Below, one piece after another: positions 16,326-24,109 of a stretch of DNA of 64,000 nucleotides. Under the pieces are notes generated by a model. The model saw nothing but the letters and a program-made list of their open reading frames with translations, had not been told where the DNA came from and searched no databases. The DNA is from Jiangella mangrovi (GTDB taxonomy: Bacteria; Actinomycetota; Actinomycetes; Jiangellales; Jiangellaceae). How positions within the stretch are numbered: the first letter of the stretch is position 1; each line of letters starts with the position of its first letter. The stretch is from assembly GCF_014204975.1 (NCBI RefSeq), contig NZ_JACHMM010000001.1, positions 3,906,001-3,970,000 of the forward strand, given 5' to 3'. The position numbers and the translations under genes are program-made.

Positions 16326-17111
16326 TCAGACCTTGCGCCAGCCGGGGATCCAGGAGCCGTCCTCGACGGTGTAGTCGCCGAACAGCGCGGGCGCCTCCTT
16401 GACCATGAGGTCGCCGACCTTGCCGAGGATGAGGCGGATCTCCTCTTCGGCGCCTGGCGCGGTGCGGTTCTCGATGACGTGGCGCAGCGTGCGCACGTTC
16501 GCCGTCCACACCATGCCGGTGCCGACGCCCTCGGGGGCGAAGCGGCGCATGAATGAGGTCTTGTGCTTCTTCTCGCCGAACTTCACGCCCTCGTCGTCGA
16601 GCCCGAAGTGACCGGCCATCCAGTGCTGGAACTCCTCCATCTGCGTCAGCAGCGCGCTCGCCCGCTCCATGAGCTCGGGGTCCTCGCGGGCCCAGTCGGG
16701 GAACCAGAAGGGGAGGTCGTCGAGGCGGACGAAGCGCAGCGACTCCTGCGAGACGGCGACGCCGGCGCGGTGGCGGACCAGCTCGTGGGTGGCGACGCGG
16801 CTGACGTTGTGCAGGACGAAGGAGAAGTTCACGTGCTCGAGCACCGAGCCGTGCGCGCTGGCCAGGATGTTGCGCAGGTACTCGGTCTGGTCGGTGCGGA
16901 TGCGGCTGACGTTCGGGTTCAGCCCCGGCTCCCACGATCGGTAGCACATGCGCCCGGCGAACTCGGCGAGGTTCTGCGCGTCGTCGAGGTCGCCGCGGTC
17001 GACCCGCTCGAGCCAGTTCTCGCCGCCGACGTCCTTCAGGTAGGTCGCGACCTCGTCGTAGTCGAAGTCGGGACGGGCGATGAGGTGAACCTCGGGTTCG
17101 ACGGTGCGCAC
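16326..17111 (-). CDS. thyX: Flavin-dependent thymidylate synthase
   Basis: A 261-residue FAD enzyme that makes dTMP from dUMP using methylene-tetrahydrofolate and NADPH. The ThyX motif is visible as RHRAGVAVSQESLR, with conserved context 'LASAHGSVLEHVNFSFVLHNVSR' and 'MVWTANVRTLRHVIENR'. Start GTG 17111 (VRTVEPEVHLIAR) is chosen because GGAGG lies 7 nt upstream. An upstream in-frame extension is not typical of the family. It is convergent with the amidohydrolase operon. Whether the genome also has ThyA cannot be seen. Confidence 0.96.
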   Translation of the reverse strand: MRTVEPEVHLIARPDFDYDEVATYLKDVGGENWLERVDRGDLDDAQNLAEFAGRMCYRSWEPGLNPNVSRIRTDQTEYLRNILASAHGSVLEHVNFSFVLHNVSRVATHELVRHRAGVAVSQESLRFVRLDDLPFWFPDWAREDPELMERASALLTQMEEFQHWMAGHFGLDDEGVKFGEKKHKTSFMRRFAPEGVGTGMVWTANVRTLRHVIENRTAPGAEEEIRLILGKVGDLMVKEAPALFGDYTVEDGSWIPGWRKV

Positions 17112-17139
17112 GGCTGGCCTCCAGGAAGCGGTCTCGCGT

Positions 17140-17901
17140 TCAGTCTGCCACCCACCCGGGTACGCGGACCGGGCTCCAGGCCAACACCGACTGCGTGTCG
17201 TCCGGGACGACGGAGACACCCGTCACATCCGCCGTGACGGAGAACGCACGGTACGGCCCGCGGTACTCCAGCGCCCGCTCGATCGCGGCCGCGAGGTCGC
17301 TCGCCGCCAGCGAAGGGATCGGCGGGCCGCCGCGCATGCGCATGACGCGGGTCCTGCCGCCGCCCTGCGAGGACGCCCACTCGGGCCAGGCCTCGTCCGT
17401 CGTGGGGTAGACCAGCCGCAGCGACGACACCGCCATCCCGAGCGACGGCGCCAGCGCGGCCAGCACCTGCTCGCCCAGCCGCTTGGTGAGACCGTACGGG
17501 TCGGCCGCGTCGGGCGCCGCAGTGGTGTCGACGCGGCGCTTGGCGTAGTCGGCGAAGACGGACATGCTGCTGACGTGCGCCAGCGCCGACACGCCGGCAG
17601 CTGCCGCCGTCACCGCCGTGAGGTGCAGCGACGCGACGTTGAGCTCGAACGCCGCCCGCATGCCCGCGGCGTCGTCGTGGCGGGTGGGGAAGCCCGCGGC
17701 CAGGTGGACGACGCCGTCGACCCCCTCGACGGCCGCCGCGACGTCGTCGGCGGATCGCACGTCACCGACCACGGACTCGACACCGCTCGCGTCAGCGACG
17801 CGCCGGTCGAGGACCCGCACGCGGTGCCGCGCCGCCAGGTGCGGGACGACGGTGCTGCCGACCAGTCCGGCGCCGCCGATGACCAGAACGTGCATGGGCA
17901 T
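17140..17901 (-). CDS. NAD-dependent epimerase/dehydratase (SDR)
   Basis: A 253-residue extended SDR. The N-terminal cofactor motif is VIGGAGLVGSTVV, Asp-Val at 'VVGDVRSADD' contacts adenine, the catalytic serine is in HVSSMSVF, and YGLTK supplies Tyr and Lys. The ribosome site GAGAGG precedes ATG 17901. Similar to uronate dehydrogenases and NAD-dependent epimerases acting on sugars. It is divergent from a DHDPS-family gene 65 nt away, an arrangement that repeats the SDR/DHDPS pairing at 9848-11916. Confidence 0.85.
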   Translation of the reverse strand: MPMHVLVIGGAGLVGSTVVPHLAARHRVRVLDRRVADASGVESVVGDVRSADDVAAAVEGVDGVVHLAAGFPTRHDDAAGMRAAFELNVASLHLTAVTAAAAGVSALAHVSSMSVFADYAKRRVDTTAAPDAADPYGLTKRLGEQVLAALAPSLGMAVSSLRLVYPTTDEAWPEWASSQGGGRTRVMRMRGGPPIPSLAASDLAAAIERALEYRGPYRAFSVTADVTGVSVVPDDTQSVLAWSPVRVPGWVAD

Positions 17902-17954
17902 TTCCTCTCTGTCTCACACGATGTACGTGGACGTTCACATAGTCGAACACTCGT

Positions 17955-17969
17955 TACCCTGCAGGGGTG
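17955..17969 (+). promoter_or_regulatory. -10 box TACCCT and leaderless GTG
   Basis: TACCCT at 17955-17960 precedes GTG 17967 by 6 nt with no ribosome site, which suggests a leaderless mRNA for the DHDPS-family gene. Confidence 0.45.
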
Positions 17970-18917
17970 GGGATCTCTCGAGAGACGACGGAGCTGAACG
18001 GCCGCCTGCGCTGGTCGCTGGTGGCCGCCGCGGCCACGCCCATGCGCGCCGACGGCAGCACCGATCCGGGCGTCTGCTCGGCCTACTTCGGCCACCTGGT
18101 GCGGGCCGGCGCCGGCGGGCTGGCCATCGCGGCGCACACCGGCCGCGGCGACCGCCTGCCCATCACCACGAAGGCCGACCTCGTGCGCCGCGCCGCCGCA
18201 CTCGACGTCCCCGTCGTCGCCGGTGTCGGGGGTCATGCCGACGGTCCCGGCCACGACCTCGAGTGGGCGGCCACGGCCGCCGCGGCCGGCGCTCAGGCCC
18301 TGCTGGTCTTCCCGCCCGCCGACACCGACCCGGACGCCGTCGTCGCCCATCATGAGGCCATCGCCGGCGCCTCCGGCCTGCCGCTCATCGCGTTCGACCT
18401 CTACACCCGGCCGTACGCGCCGTCGACCCTCGCGCGGCTGCTCGACCTGCCGTCGGTCGGGGCGTTCAAGCCGGCCCGGCTGCACGACGCCATCGCCTGC
18501 CAGGAGGGCATCGCGGCGGCCCGGGCACGCGGGAAGCTGGTGCTCACCGGCGAGGACCGCATGCTGGGCGCGTCGCTCATGTGGGGCGCCGAAGGCGCGC
18601 TCATCGGGCTGGCGGCCGCGGCCGCGCAGATCTCCGTCGCGGCGGTCGCCACCTTCGCGGCGGCCGTGCTCACGTCCGCGCGCGACGCCGCCACCCGGTT
18701 CATCGAGGTGTCCGCCGTCGTCGACGAGCTGTCGCGGGTGACGTTCCGGCCGCCCTTCGACGGCTACGTGCAGCGCATGCTCTGGATCGCCGCCGACGAG
18801 GGCACCATTCCCGAGGAGTTCGCCGTCGACCCCTATCGCCCCGCCGACCTCGACGACGCCGAGCGCGACGAGGTCGTCCGGGTGGTGCGGCAGTGCCGCG
18901 ACCAGGTGCGCCGGTGA
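17967..18917 (+). CDS. Dihydrodipicolinate synthase family protein
   Basis: A 316-residue TIM-barrel protein of the DapA/NanA superfamily, different from the 350-residue one upstream. The Schiff-base lysine is in VGAFKPARLHDA, and PLIAFDLYTRPY holds the neighbouring tyrosine. Early residues 'SLVAAAATPMRADGSTD' match the usual 'A..TPF..DG..D' opening of the family. The role is probably a keto-acid lyase or dehydratase in carbohydrate catabolism. It is divergent from an SDR gene and 36 nt upstream of rarA. Confidence 0.85.
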   Translation: MGISRETTELNGRLRWSLVAAAATPMRADGSTDPGVCSAYFGHLVRAGAGGLAIAAHTGRGDRLPITTKADLVRRAAALDVPVVAGVGGHADGPGHDLEWAATAAAAGAQALLVFPPADTDPDAVVAHHEAIAGASGLPLIAFDLYTRPYAPSTLARLLDLPSVGAFKPARLHDAIACQEGIAAARARGKLVLTGEDRMLGASLMWGAEGALIGLAAAAAQISVAAVATFAAAVLTSARDAATRFIEVSAVVDELSRVTFRPPFDGYVQRMLWIAADEGTIPEEFAVDPYRPADLDDAERDEVVRVVRQCRDQVRR

Positions 18918-18953
18918 CACCGGCTGTCAGCGTCGGCGCGTAAGGTCCACCTC

Positions 18954-20303
18954 ATGGAGCAGGAAGGTCTGTTCGGCGGCGCCGCGCCGTCGGTGCCCGC
19001 GGGGTCGCTCTCCGGGGCCGACGACGACGTCGCCGGCAAGCCGCTGGCCGTCCGCATGCGCCCGCGCACGCTCGACGAGATCGTGGGCCAGCAGCACCTG
19101 CTCGGGCCGGGCACGCCGCTGCGCCGGCTGGTCGAGGAGGACCAGCCCATGGCGCTCGTGCTGTGGGGGCCGCCCGGCACCGGCAAGACGACGCTCGCCT
19201 ACGTCGTCAGCCGGGCCACCCAGCGCCGCTTCGTCGAGCTGTCGGCGGTGACGGCGGGCGTCAAGGACGTGCGCGCCGTCATCGACACCGCCCGGCGCGA
19301 GCTGGTGCGATCCGGGGCGGGCACCGTCCTCTTCGTCGACGAGGTGCACCGCTTCTCCAAGACCCAGCAGGACGCGCTGCTGCCGGGCGTCGAGAACCGC
19401 TGGGTGTCGCTGGTGGCGGCCACCACCGAGAACCCGTACTTCGCGCTGATCAGCCCGCTGCTGTCGCGGTCGCTGCTGCTCACGCTCGAGCCGCTCGACG
19501 ACGACGCCATCCGCGAGGTCATGCGCCGGGCGCTGGCCGAGCCGCGCGGGCTCGACGGTGCGGTGACCATCGACGACGACGCGCACGACCACCTGCTCCG
19601 GCTGGCCGGCGGCGACGCCAGGCGGGCCCTCACGTACCTCGAGGCTGCGGCCGGGGGAGCGGTCGACGGCGTCATCACGCTCGAGGTGGCCGAGAAGGCG
19701 GTCGACCGCGCCGCCGTCCGCTACGACCGCGACGGCGACCAGCACTACGACGTCACCAGCGCCATGATCAAGTCCATCCGCGGCAGCGACGTCGACGCCG
19801 GCCTGCACTACCTCGCCCGCATGGCCGAGGCCGGCGAGGACCCCAAGTTCCTGGCCCGCCGCCTGGTCATCCTGGCCAGTGAGGACATCGGCATGGCCGA
19901 CCCCACCGCCCTGCAGACGGCGGTCGCCGGCGCCCAGGCGGTGCAGCTCATCGGCTGGCCGGAGGCGCAGATCACGCTGGCGCAGGTGGTCATCGCGCTG
20001 GCGCTGGCACCCAAGTCGAACAGCGTCGTCAAGGCCATCGGCGCGGCCGTCGGCGACGTGCGCGCCGGGCTGGCCGGGGCAGTGCCGCCGCACCTGCGCG
20101 ACTCCCACTACGCCGGGTCGAAGAAGCTCGGCCACGGCACGGCCTACGCCTACGCCCACGACGACCCGCGCGGCGTCGTCGAGCAGCAGTACGCGCCCGA
20201 CGCCGTCGTCGCCAAGCAGTACTACGAGCCCGGCACCCGCGGCGCCGAGCGCGACTACGCCGAGCGGTACGCCCGGCTGCGCAAGATCGTCCGCGGCGAC
20301 TGA
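18954..20303 (+). CDS. rarA: Replication-associated recombination protein A (AAA+ ATPase)
   Basis: A 449-residue AAA+ protein of the RarA/MgsA/WRNIP1 family that acts at stalled replication forks. Residues 1-10 hold a SSB/clamp-type tail ([10 protein letters not shown]), Walker [10 protein letters not shown] is at 72-80, Walker B is [24 protein letters not shown], and sensor 1 is 'VAATTENP'. The C-terminal tetramerisation part ends '[23 protein letters not shown]'. The length is normal. It is core and in many actinobacteria lies near alaS. Here about 3 kb of accessory genes separate it from that block. Confidence 0.97.
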   Translation: MEQEGLFGGAAPSVPAGSLSGADDDVAGKPLAVRMRPRTLDEIVGQQHLLGPGTPLRRLVEEDQPMALVLWGPPGTGKTTLAYVVSRATQRRFVELSAVTAGVKDVRAVIDTARRELVRSGAGTVLFVDEVHRFSKTQQDALLPGVENRWVSLVAATTENPYFALISPLLSRSLLLTLEPLDDDAIREVMRRALAEPRGLDGAVTIDDDAHDHLLRLAGGDARRALTYLEAAAGGAVDGVITLEVAEKAVDRAAVRYDRDGDQHYDVTSAMIKSIRGSDVDAGLHYLARMAEAGEDPKFLARRLVILASEDIGMADPTALQTAVAGAQAVQLIGWPEAQITLAQVVIALALAPKSNSVVKAIGAAVGDVRAGLAGAVPPHLRDSHYAGSKKLGHGTAYAYAHDDPRGVVEQQYAPDAVVAKQYYEPGTRGAERDYAERYARLRKIVRGD

Positions 20304-20339
20304 GCCGCGGCGGCTGAGCCGCGGCCCGGTCACGGGTCG

Positions 20340-21191
20340 TCAGGGGAGCTGGGCGGCGATCGCGTCGAGCAGCTCGATCGGCGCCACCAGTGCCGCCGCC
20401 TCGGCCTCGGTGGGCGGCGCGCCGGCGGCCACGGCGGCGAGGAAGCGCTCCAGCACCGGCGCGGTGTAGCCCGGCGGCAGCTCCAGCTCCCGCTGCTCGG
20501 CCGGCCCGCCGTCCCGGACGACGGCGGCGTGGAACGGGTACGCGTCGGCGACGAACCCGAGGATCACCTCGGTGCCGCCGAGGGTGGTCCGCGCCGTCAC
20601 CCCGTTCGGCCGCTCGGTGACGCTGACGGCGACCTCGCCGTGCCCGACGGGGTCACCGGCCAGCCGCCGCGCCGCCTCGACGATGTGCACGCCGTAGAAG
20701 TAGAGGCCGCCGTGCTGCCCGCGGGCGTTGGCAGGTCCGGTGACGGTGATGAGCCGCGGCGGTTGCCGGTGGCCCGCCGTCAGCTCGTCCATCGCGGGGA
20801 CGAACCGCAGCGCCGACCCGGAGTAGAGGGGTACGCCGTGCTGTTGCGCGGCCGCGACGATCGCGGTGGCATCGGCCGCCGATCCGGCCAGCGGCTTGTC
20901 GACGAACACCGGCAGCCCGGCCTCGATGAACGGCGTCGCCTCGGCCAGGTGCCCGCGCCCGTCCCGCGTGCAGACGAGGACGGCGTCGACCCGGCCCAGC
21001 AGCGCCGCGGCGTCGTCGACCAGGTCGATCGCGCTTCCGGGGGCGGCGGCCGCGAGCTCGCGGTTGCGCTCGGTGTCGCCGCCGGCCAGCGCAACGATGC
21101 GGGCGTCGCCGTGCCGCTGCTCGGCATCGAGCAGGCGAACGAACTGGTCGACGTGGCTGCTGTCCGTCCCGACGACCCCGATGCGCGTCAC
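20340..21191 (-). CDS. Gfo/Idh/MocA family oxidoreductase
   Basis: A 283-residue NAD(P)-dependent dehydrogenase. The N-terminal Rossmann part starts VTRIGVVGTDSSHVDQF, and the family lysine is in LPVFVDKPLAG. The C-terminal half carries a short beta-sheet domain. The start GTG 21191 is preferred because TAGGCT (minus strand, 21205-21200) ends 8 nt before it, implying a leaderless mRNA. An upstream ATG at 21215 would add eight residues. Substrates in the family are sugars and inositols. It converges with rarA and has a repeat cluster upstream. Confidence 0.85.
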   Translation of the reverse strand: MTRIGVVGTDSSHVDQFVRLLDAEQRHGDARIVALAGGDTERNRELAAAAPGSAIDLVDDAAALLGRVDAVLVCTRDGRGHLAEATPFIEAGLPVFVDKPLAGSAADATAIVAAAQQHGVPLYSGSALRFVPAMDELTAGHRQPPRLITVTGPANARGQHGGLYFYGVHIVEAARRLAGDPVGHGEVAVSVTERPNGVTARTTLGGTEVILGFVADAYPFHAAVVRDGGPAEQRELELPPGYTAPVLERFLAAVAAGAPPTEAEAAALVAPIELLDAIAAQLP

Positions 21192-21286
21192 GGCAGACGA
21201 GCCTACGGGATCCACCCCACTCGAAGTTGATCTTGGAGCGATCGGCTGGAAGCGCGGCCCCGCGGACGTGTGGGCGCGGGCGTGTT

Positions 21287-21442
21287 GTCACCTGATCGTT
21301 TCTGCTGCAGTGATCAGGTGACCGGAAAGGTGTCCCGCCGGGCTGGTTCGCCACCTGATCGCCGCCAGCATGCGGACCGGAAACGATCAGGTGACGAAGG
21401 CGCGACGGACACGCTCAGTACGTCATCTGATCGTTTCCCGCG
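21287..21442. repeat. Dispersed palindromic repeat, copy 2 (compound)
   Basis: GTCACCTGATC (21287-21297) and GATCAGGTGAC (21312-21322) are perfect arms. CCACCTGATCG follows near 21352. GAAACGATCAGGTGAC (21380-21395), with the tail GAAGGCGCG, matches the right side of copy 1 at 2832-2856. A degenerate copy, GTCATCTGATCGTTTCC, runs from about 21422 into the 3' end of the WYL regulator, where it codes for the last residues. Confidence 0.75.
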
Positions 21443-22392
21443 GCGGAGGCCGCGAGGTAGCGCTCGGCGAGAGAGCGGAGGTGATCGCGCAGCTCCGGCG
21501 GGTCGAGCACCTCGAACGCTACCCCGAGGCTGCCCAGGTAGCCGGCGAGGTCGTGCCACGAGTCGCCGCCGGTCTGCAGCAGGCAGCTGCCGTCGGGCAG
21601 TTCGGTGACCAGTCCGCCCATGGCGGTGATCTTGTCCGTCACGACGTCGATCGGCGCGTCCAGCCGGACCCGGGCCTGCTCGCGGTAGGCCTGCGACCCG
21701 ACGCCGCGCAGGACGTGGGCGACGGCGTCGCCGCCGGGCGGCTCGCGCGGGGCGAACCGGGGACCCGTCGGCACCCGGGGGAGTATCCGGTCGGCCCGGA
21801 AGGTGCGCCAGTCGTCGCGGTCGAGGTCCCAGGCCAGCAGGTACCAGCGCCGCCCGGTGTAGACGAGCTGGTGCGGCTCGGTCCGGCGCACGGAGGTCTC
21901 GCCGTCGTGCCCCTCGTAGTCGAAGCGCAGCTGCTCGCGCGCGTGCACGGCCGCCGCGACCGCCGTCAGGACCTCGGCGTCGACCCGCGTCCCCACACCG
22001 GCGGCCGACGCCGTCGCCGATCGAAGGGCGTCGATGCGGTGCCGCAGCCGCGACGGCAGCGTCCGCTCGAGCTTGGCCAGCGCCCGCAGCGACGTCTCCT
22101 CGATGCCGGTGACGGAGCCGGCGGCGGCCGCCCGCAGCCCCAGCGCGACGGCGACCGCCTCGTCGTCGTCGAGGACCAGCGGTGGCAGCGCCGACCCCGC
22201 GCCCAGGCGGTAGCCGCCGGCCGGACCCGTCGTCGACTCGACCTCGTAGCCCATGATCCGCAGCCGCTCGATGTCGTTGCGGACCGTCCGCGTGGTCACC
22301 TCGAGCCGCGACGCGAGCTCAGCGCCCGACCACTCGCGCCTGACCTGCAGCAACGACAGCAGCCGCAGCAGCCGCACCGACGTCTCCAACAT
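21415..22392 (-). CDS. WYL-domain helix-turn-helix transcriptional regulator (YafY type)
   Basis: A 325-residue regulator. Residues 1-60 are an HTH_11 DNA-binding domain (MLETSVRLLRLLSLLQVRREWSGAEL through DIERLRIMGYEV). The WYL domain has 'RRWYLLAWDLDRDDWRTFRADRI', and a WCX-type C-terminal domain follows. Such proteins are activators or repressors that sense nucleic acids or small ligands. ATG 22392 is the start. The C-terminal GNDQMTY is encoded by a dispersed palindromic repeat, so the natural end may have been replaced. It is divergent from the VOC-YdeI-like pair with a shared operator between them. Confidence 0.9.
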   Translation of the reverse strand: MLETSVRLLRLLSLLQVRREWSGAELASRLEVTTRTVRNDIERLRIMGYEVESTTGPAGGYRLGAGSALPPLVLDDDEAVAVALGLRAAAAGSVTGIEETSLRALAKLERTLPSRLRHRIDALRSATASAAGVGTRVDAEVLTAVAAAVHAREQLRFDYEGHDGETSVRRTEPHQLVYTGRRWYLLAWDLDRDDWRTFRADRILPRVPTGPRFAPREPPGGDAVAHVLRGVGSQAYREQARVRLDAPIDVVTDKITAMGGLVTELPDGSCLLQTGGDSWHDLAGYLGSLGVAFEVLDPPELRDHLRSLAERYLAASAAGNDQMTY

Positions 22393-22412
22393 GCACGGAA
22401 GTCTGCCAGCTA

Positions 22413-22435
22413 TTGCGGAACCACACGTTCCACAA
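22413..22435. promoter_or_regulatory. Operator palindrome between the WYL regulator and VOC gene
   Basis: TTGcGGAAC (22413-22421), a 5-nt spacer cacac, and GTTCCaCAA (22427-22435) form a symmetric site. It overlaps the promoter region of the VOC gene, whose -10 box GATAAC is at 22441-22446. It is probably bound by the WYL regulator. Confidence 0.65.
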
Positions 22436-22455
22436 CCGCCGATAACGTCGTTCTC

Positions 22456-22902
22456 ATGAGCATCGACCTGCGGGGCTTCTGCACCCTGAACTTCTACGCC
22501 GACGACATGCCCGCCGCCCGTGCCTGGTACACCGAAGTGCTCGGCGCCGAGCCGTACTTCGAGGCCACCGACCCGCGCTCCGGCCAGGTCGGCTACTACG
22601 AGTGGCGCCTCGGCGATCACCAGGACGAGTTCGGCATCATCAACGGCGCCTGGCGCCCGCCGGGCGACCCGACCACCAGCGCGCCCGGCGGCGCCGTCAT
22701 GAACTGGCACGTCGACGACCTCGACGGCACCACCGAGCGCCTGGTCGCGCACGGCGCCACCGTCCACCAGCCGCGCGTCGACCGCACCCAGGGGTTCGCG
22801 AACGCCTCCGTCGTCGACCCGTTCGGCAACATCATCGGGCTCATGTACAACCCGCACTGGAAGGCGCTGGCCGACGGCGCCGACGGGGAGGCGACGGCAT
22901 GA
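22456..22902 (+). CDS. VOC family (glyoxalase/bleomycin-resistance fold) protein
   Basis: A 148-residue vicinal-oxygen-chelate protein. It has two beta-alpha-beta-beta-beta modules starting 'GFCTLNFYADDMPAARAWYTEVLGAEPYFEA' and 'NWHVDDLDGTTERLVAHGATVHQPRV', and the C-terminal 'ASVVDPFGNIIGLMYNPHW' typical of the fold. Ligand or substrate is unknown. It overlaps the next gene by ATGA and is probably under control of the divergent WYL regulator. Confidence 0.9.
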   Translation: MSIDLRGFCTLNFYADDMPAARAWYTEVLGAEPYFEATDPRSGQVGYYEWRLGDHQDEFGIINGAWRPPGDPTTSAPGGAVMNWHVDDLDGTTERLVAHGATVHQPRVDRTQGFANASVVDPFGNIIGLMYNPHWKALADGADGEATA

Positions 22903-23279
22903 GCGACGTCCTGGTCTTCGACGACGCCGCCGGCTGGGACGCCTGGCTGGCCGAGCACCACGACAGCGCCGACGGCGTCGTCCTGCGCATCGCGCGCAAG
23001 GGCGCGCCGGGCCTGCACATCGAGGAGGCGCTCGAGGTGGCGCTCTGCCACGGCTGGATCGACAGCGTCCGCCGCTCCGGCGACGAGCACCACTTCCAGC
23101 AGCGCTACTCGCGCCGACGACAGAAGAGCCCGTGGTCGGCCCGCAACGCCGCCATCGTCGAGGCGCTGACGGCGGCCGGCCGCATGCGCTCCGGCGGGCT
23201 CGCCCAGGTTGCGGCGGCGAAGGCGGACGGGCGGTGGGACAACGCATTGGCCGCGACCACGGCGGGTCGCCTACCCTGA
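22899..23279 (+). CDS. YdeI/OmpD-associated family protein, apparently C-terminally short
   Basis: A 126-residue protein. The segment 'GVVLRIARKGAPGLHIEEALEVALCHGWIDSVRR' followed by 'QRYSRRRQKSPWSARNAAIVEALTAAGRM' is characteristic of the YdeI-like family. Most members run to about 190 residues with an extra C-terminal helical part ending in a lysine/arginine-rich tail. Here the frame stops after DNALAATTAGRLP, so the gene is likely truncated. Function is unknown. It starts inside the VOC stop codon, so the pair is co-transcribed. Confidence 0.8.
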   Translation: MSDVLVFDDAAGWDAWLAEHHDSADGVVLRIARKGAPGLHIEEALEVALCHGWIDSVRRSGDEHHFQQRYSRRRQKSPWSARNAAIVEALTAAGRMRSGGLAQVAAAKADGRWDNALAATTAGRLP

Positions 23280-23394
23280 ATGACATGGGTGGTCACCGAG
23301 CAGCAGCCGTCTCCTGGTCGTGACCGCGCGGGCTGGCCCGGCGCGGTAGGGTCAGACGCTCGAGACACCCATCCGAAGAGAGGCAGCTCCACCC

Positions 23395-23805
23395 ATGTCC
23401 GTAGGCGAGATCGCCGGGTTGCTGGCCGCCGCCGCCCTGGTCGCGCTGGTCGGCTTCCTCGCCGTGCCGATTCTGAAGCTGGGCCGCACCGTCGACGAGT
23501 TCACCCTCGTCGTGCGCGACCTGCGCAAGGAGCACGTCGCGAAGACGGCCACCACGGTCGACGAGACCAACGAGCTGCTCGCCTCCACGAACGCGCAGCT
23601 GCAGCGCATCGACGCCATCACGTCCAACGCGCAGACCGTTACCACCAACGTCGCCGCCATGTCGTCGCTGTTCGCGGCCACGCTCGGCGGGCCACTGGTC
23701 CGCACGGCCGCGTTCACCTACGGCGTCCGCCGGGCCATCACCGCCCGCCGCGACGGCGCCGCGGCCGGCACCGGCCGGCGCCGCCGCTTCGGGAGCCGAG
23801 GATGA
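23395..23805 (+). CDS. DUF948 domain membrane protein
   Basis: A 136-residue protein with one N-terminal transmembrane helix (about residues 7-27, IAGLLAAAALVALVGFLAV) and a long helical, probably coiled-coil segment (VDEFTLVVRDLRKEHVAKTATTVDETNELL), ending in a basic tail (ARRDGAAAGTGRRRRF). It matches the DUF948 family, which is regularly found before alaS in actinobacteria. The role is unknown. A TAGGGT box at 23346-23351 may be its promoter. It overlaps the next gene by 4 nt and starts the alaS operon. Confidence 0.85.
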   Translation: MSVGEIAGLLAAAALVALVGFLAVPILKLGRTVDEFTLVVRDLRKEHVAKTATTVDETNELLASTNAQLQRIDAITSNAQTVTTNVAAMSSLFAATLGGPLVRTAAFTYGVRRAITARRDGAAAGTGRRRRFGSRG

Positions 23806-24107
23806 GCAAGCTCTTCTGGGTCGCCCTCGGGGCGACTGCCGGGGTGCTGGTGGTCCGCCGGCTCACCCGCGCCGCCGAGAGCCTGACGCCCGAGGGCGCT
23901 GCCGACCGCGTGGCCGGCGGCCTGCGCAACCTCGGCGACGCCGTTCGCGAGTTCACCGACGAGGTCCGCGCCGGCATGGCCGAGCGCGACGCCGAGCTGC
24001 GCTACGCCCTGGGCATCGCCCCCGACGGCACCGGCGTCCAGCGCGCCGAGCCCGACCTCGACGCCGTCGACGATCTGTTCCGCACGCACCCGAGAGGCAC
24101 GTTCTGA
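23802..24107 (+). CDS. DUF6167-like small protein upstream of alaS
   Basis: A 101-residue protein with a short hydrophobic N-terminus (LFWVALGATAGVLVVRRL) followed by a polar amphipathic helix (ADRVAGGLRNLGDAVREFTDEVRAGMAERDAELRYALG). This fits the small conserved protein usually found between the DUF948 gene and alaS. Function is unknown; a single membrane anchor with a cytoplasmic helix is likely. It starts within the stop of the DUF948 gene and ends 2 nt before alaS. Confidence 0.8.
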   Translation: MSKLFWVALGATAGVLVVRRLTRAAESLTPEGAADRVAGGLRNLGDAVREFTDEVRAGMAERDAELRYALGIAPDGTGVQRAEPDLDAVDDLFRTHPRGTF

Positions 24108-24109
24108 CC

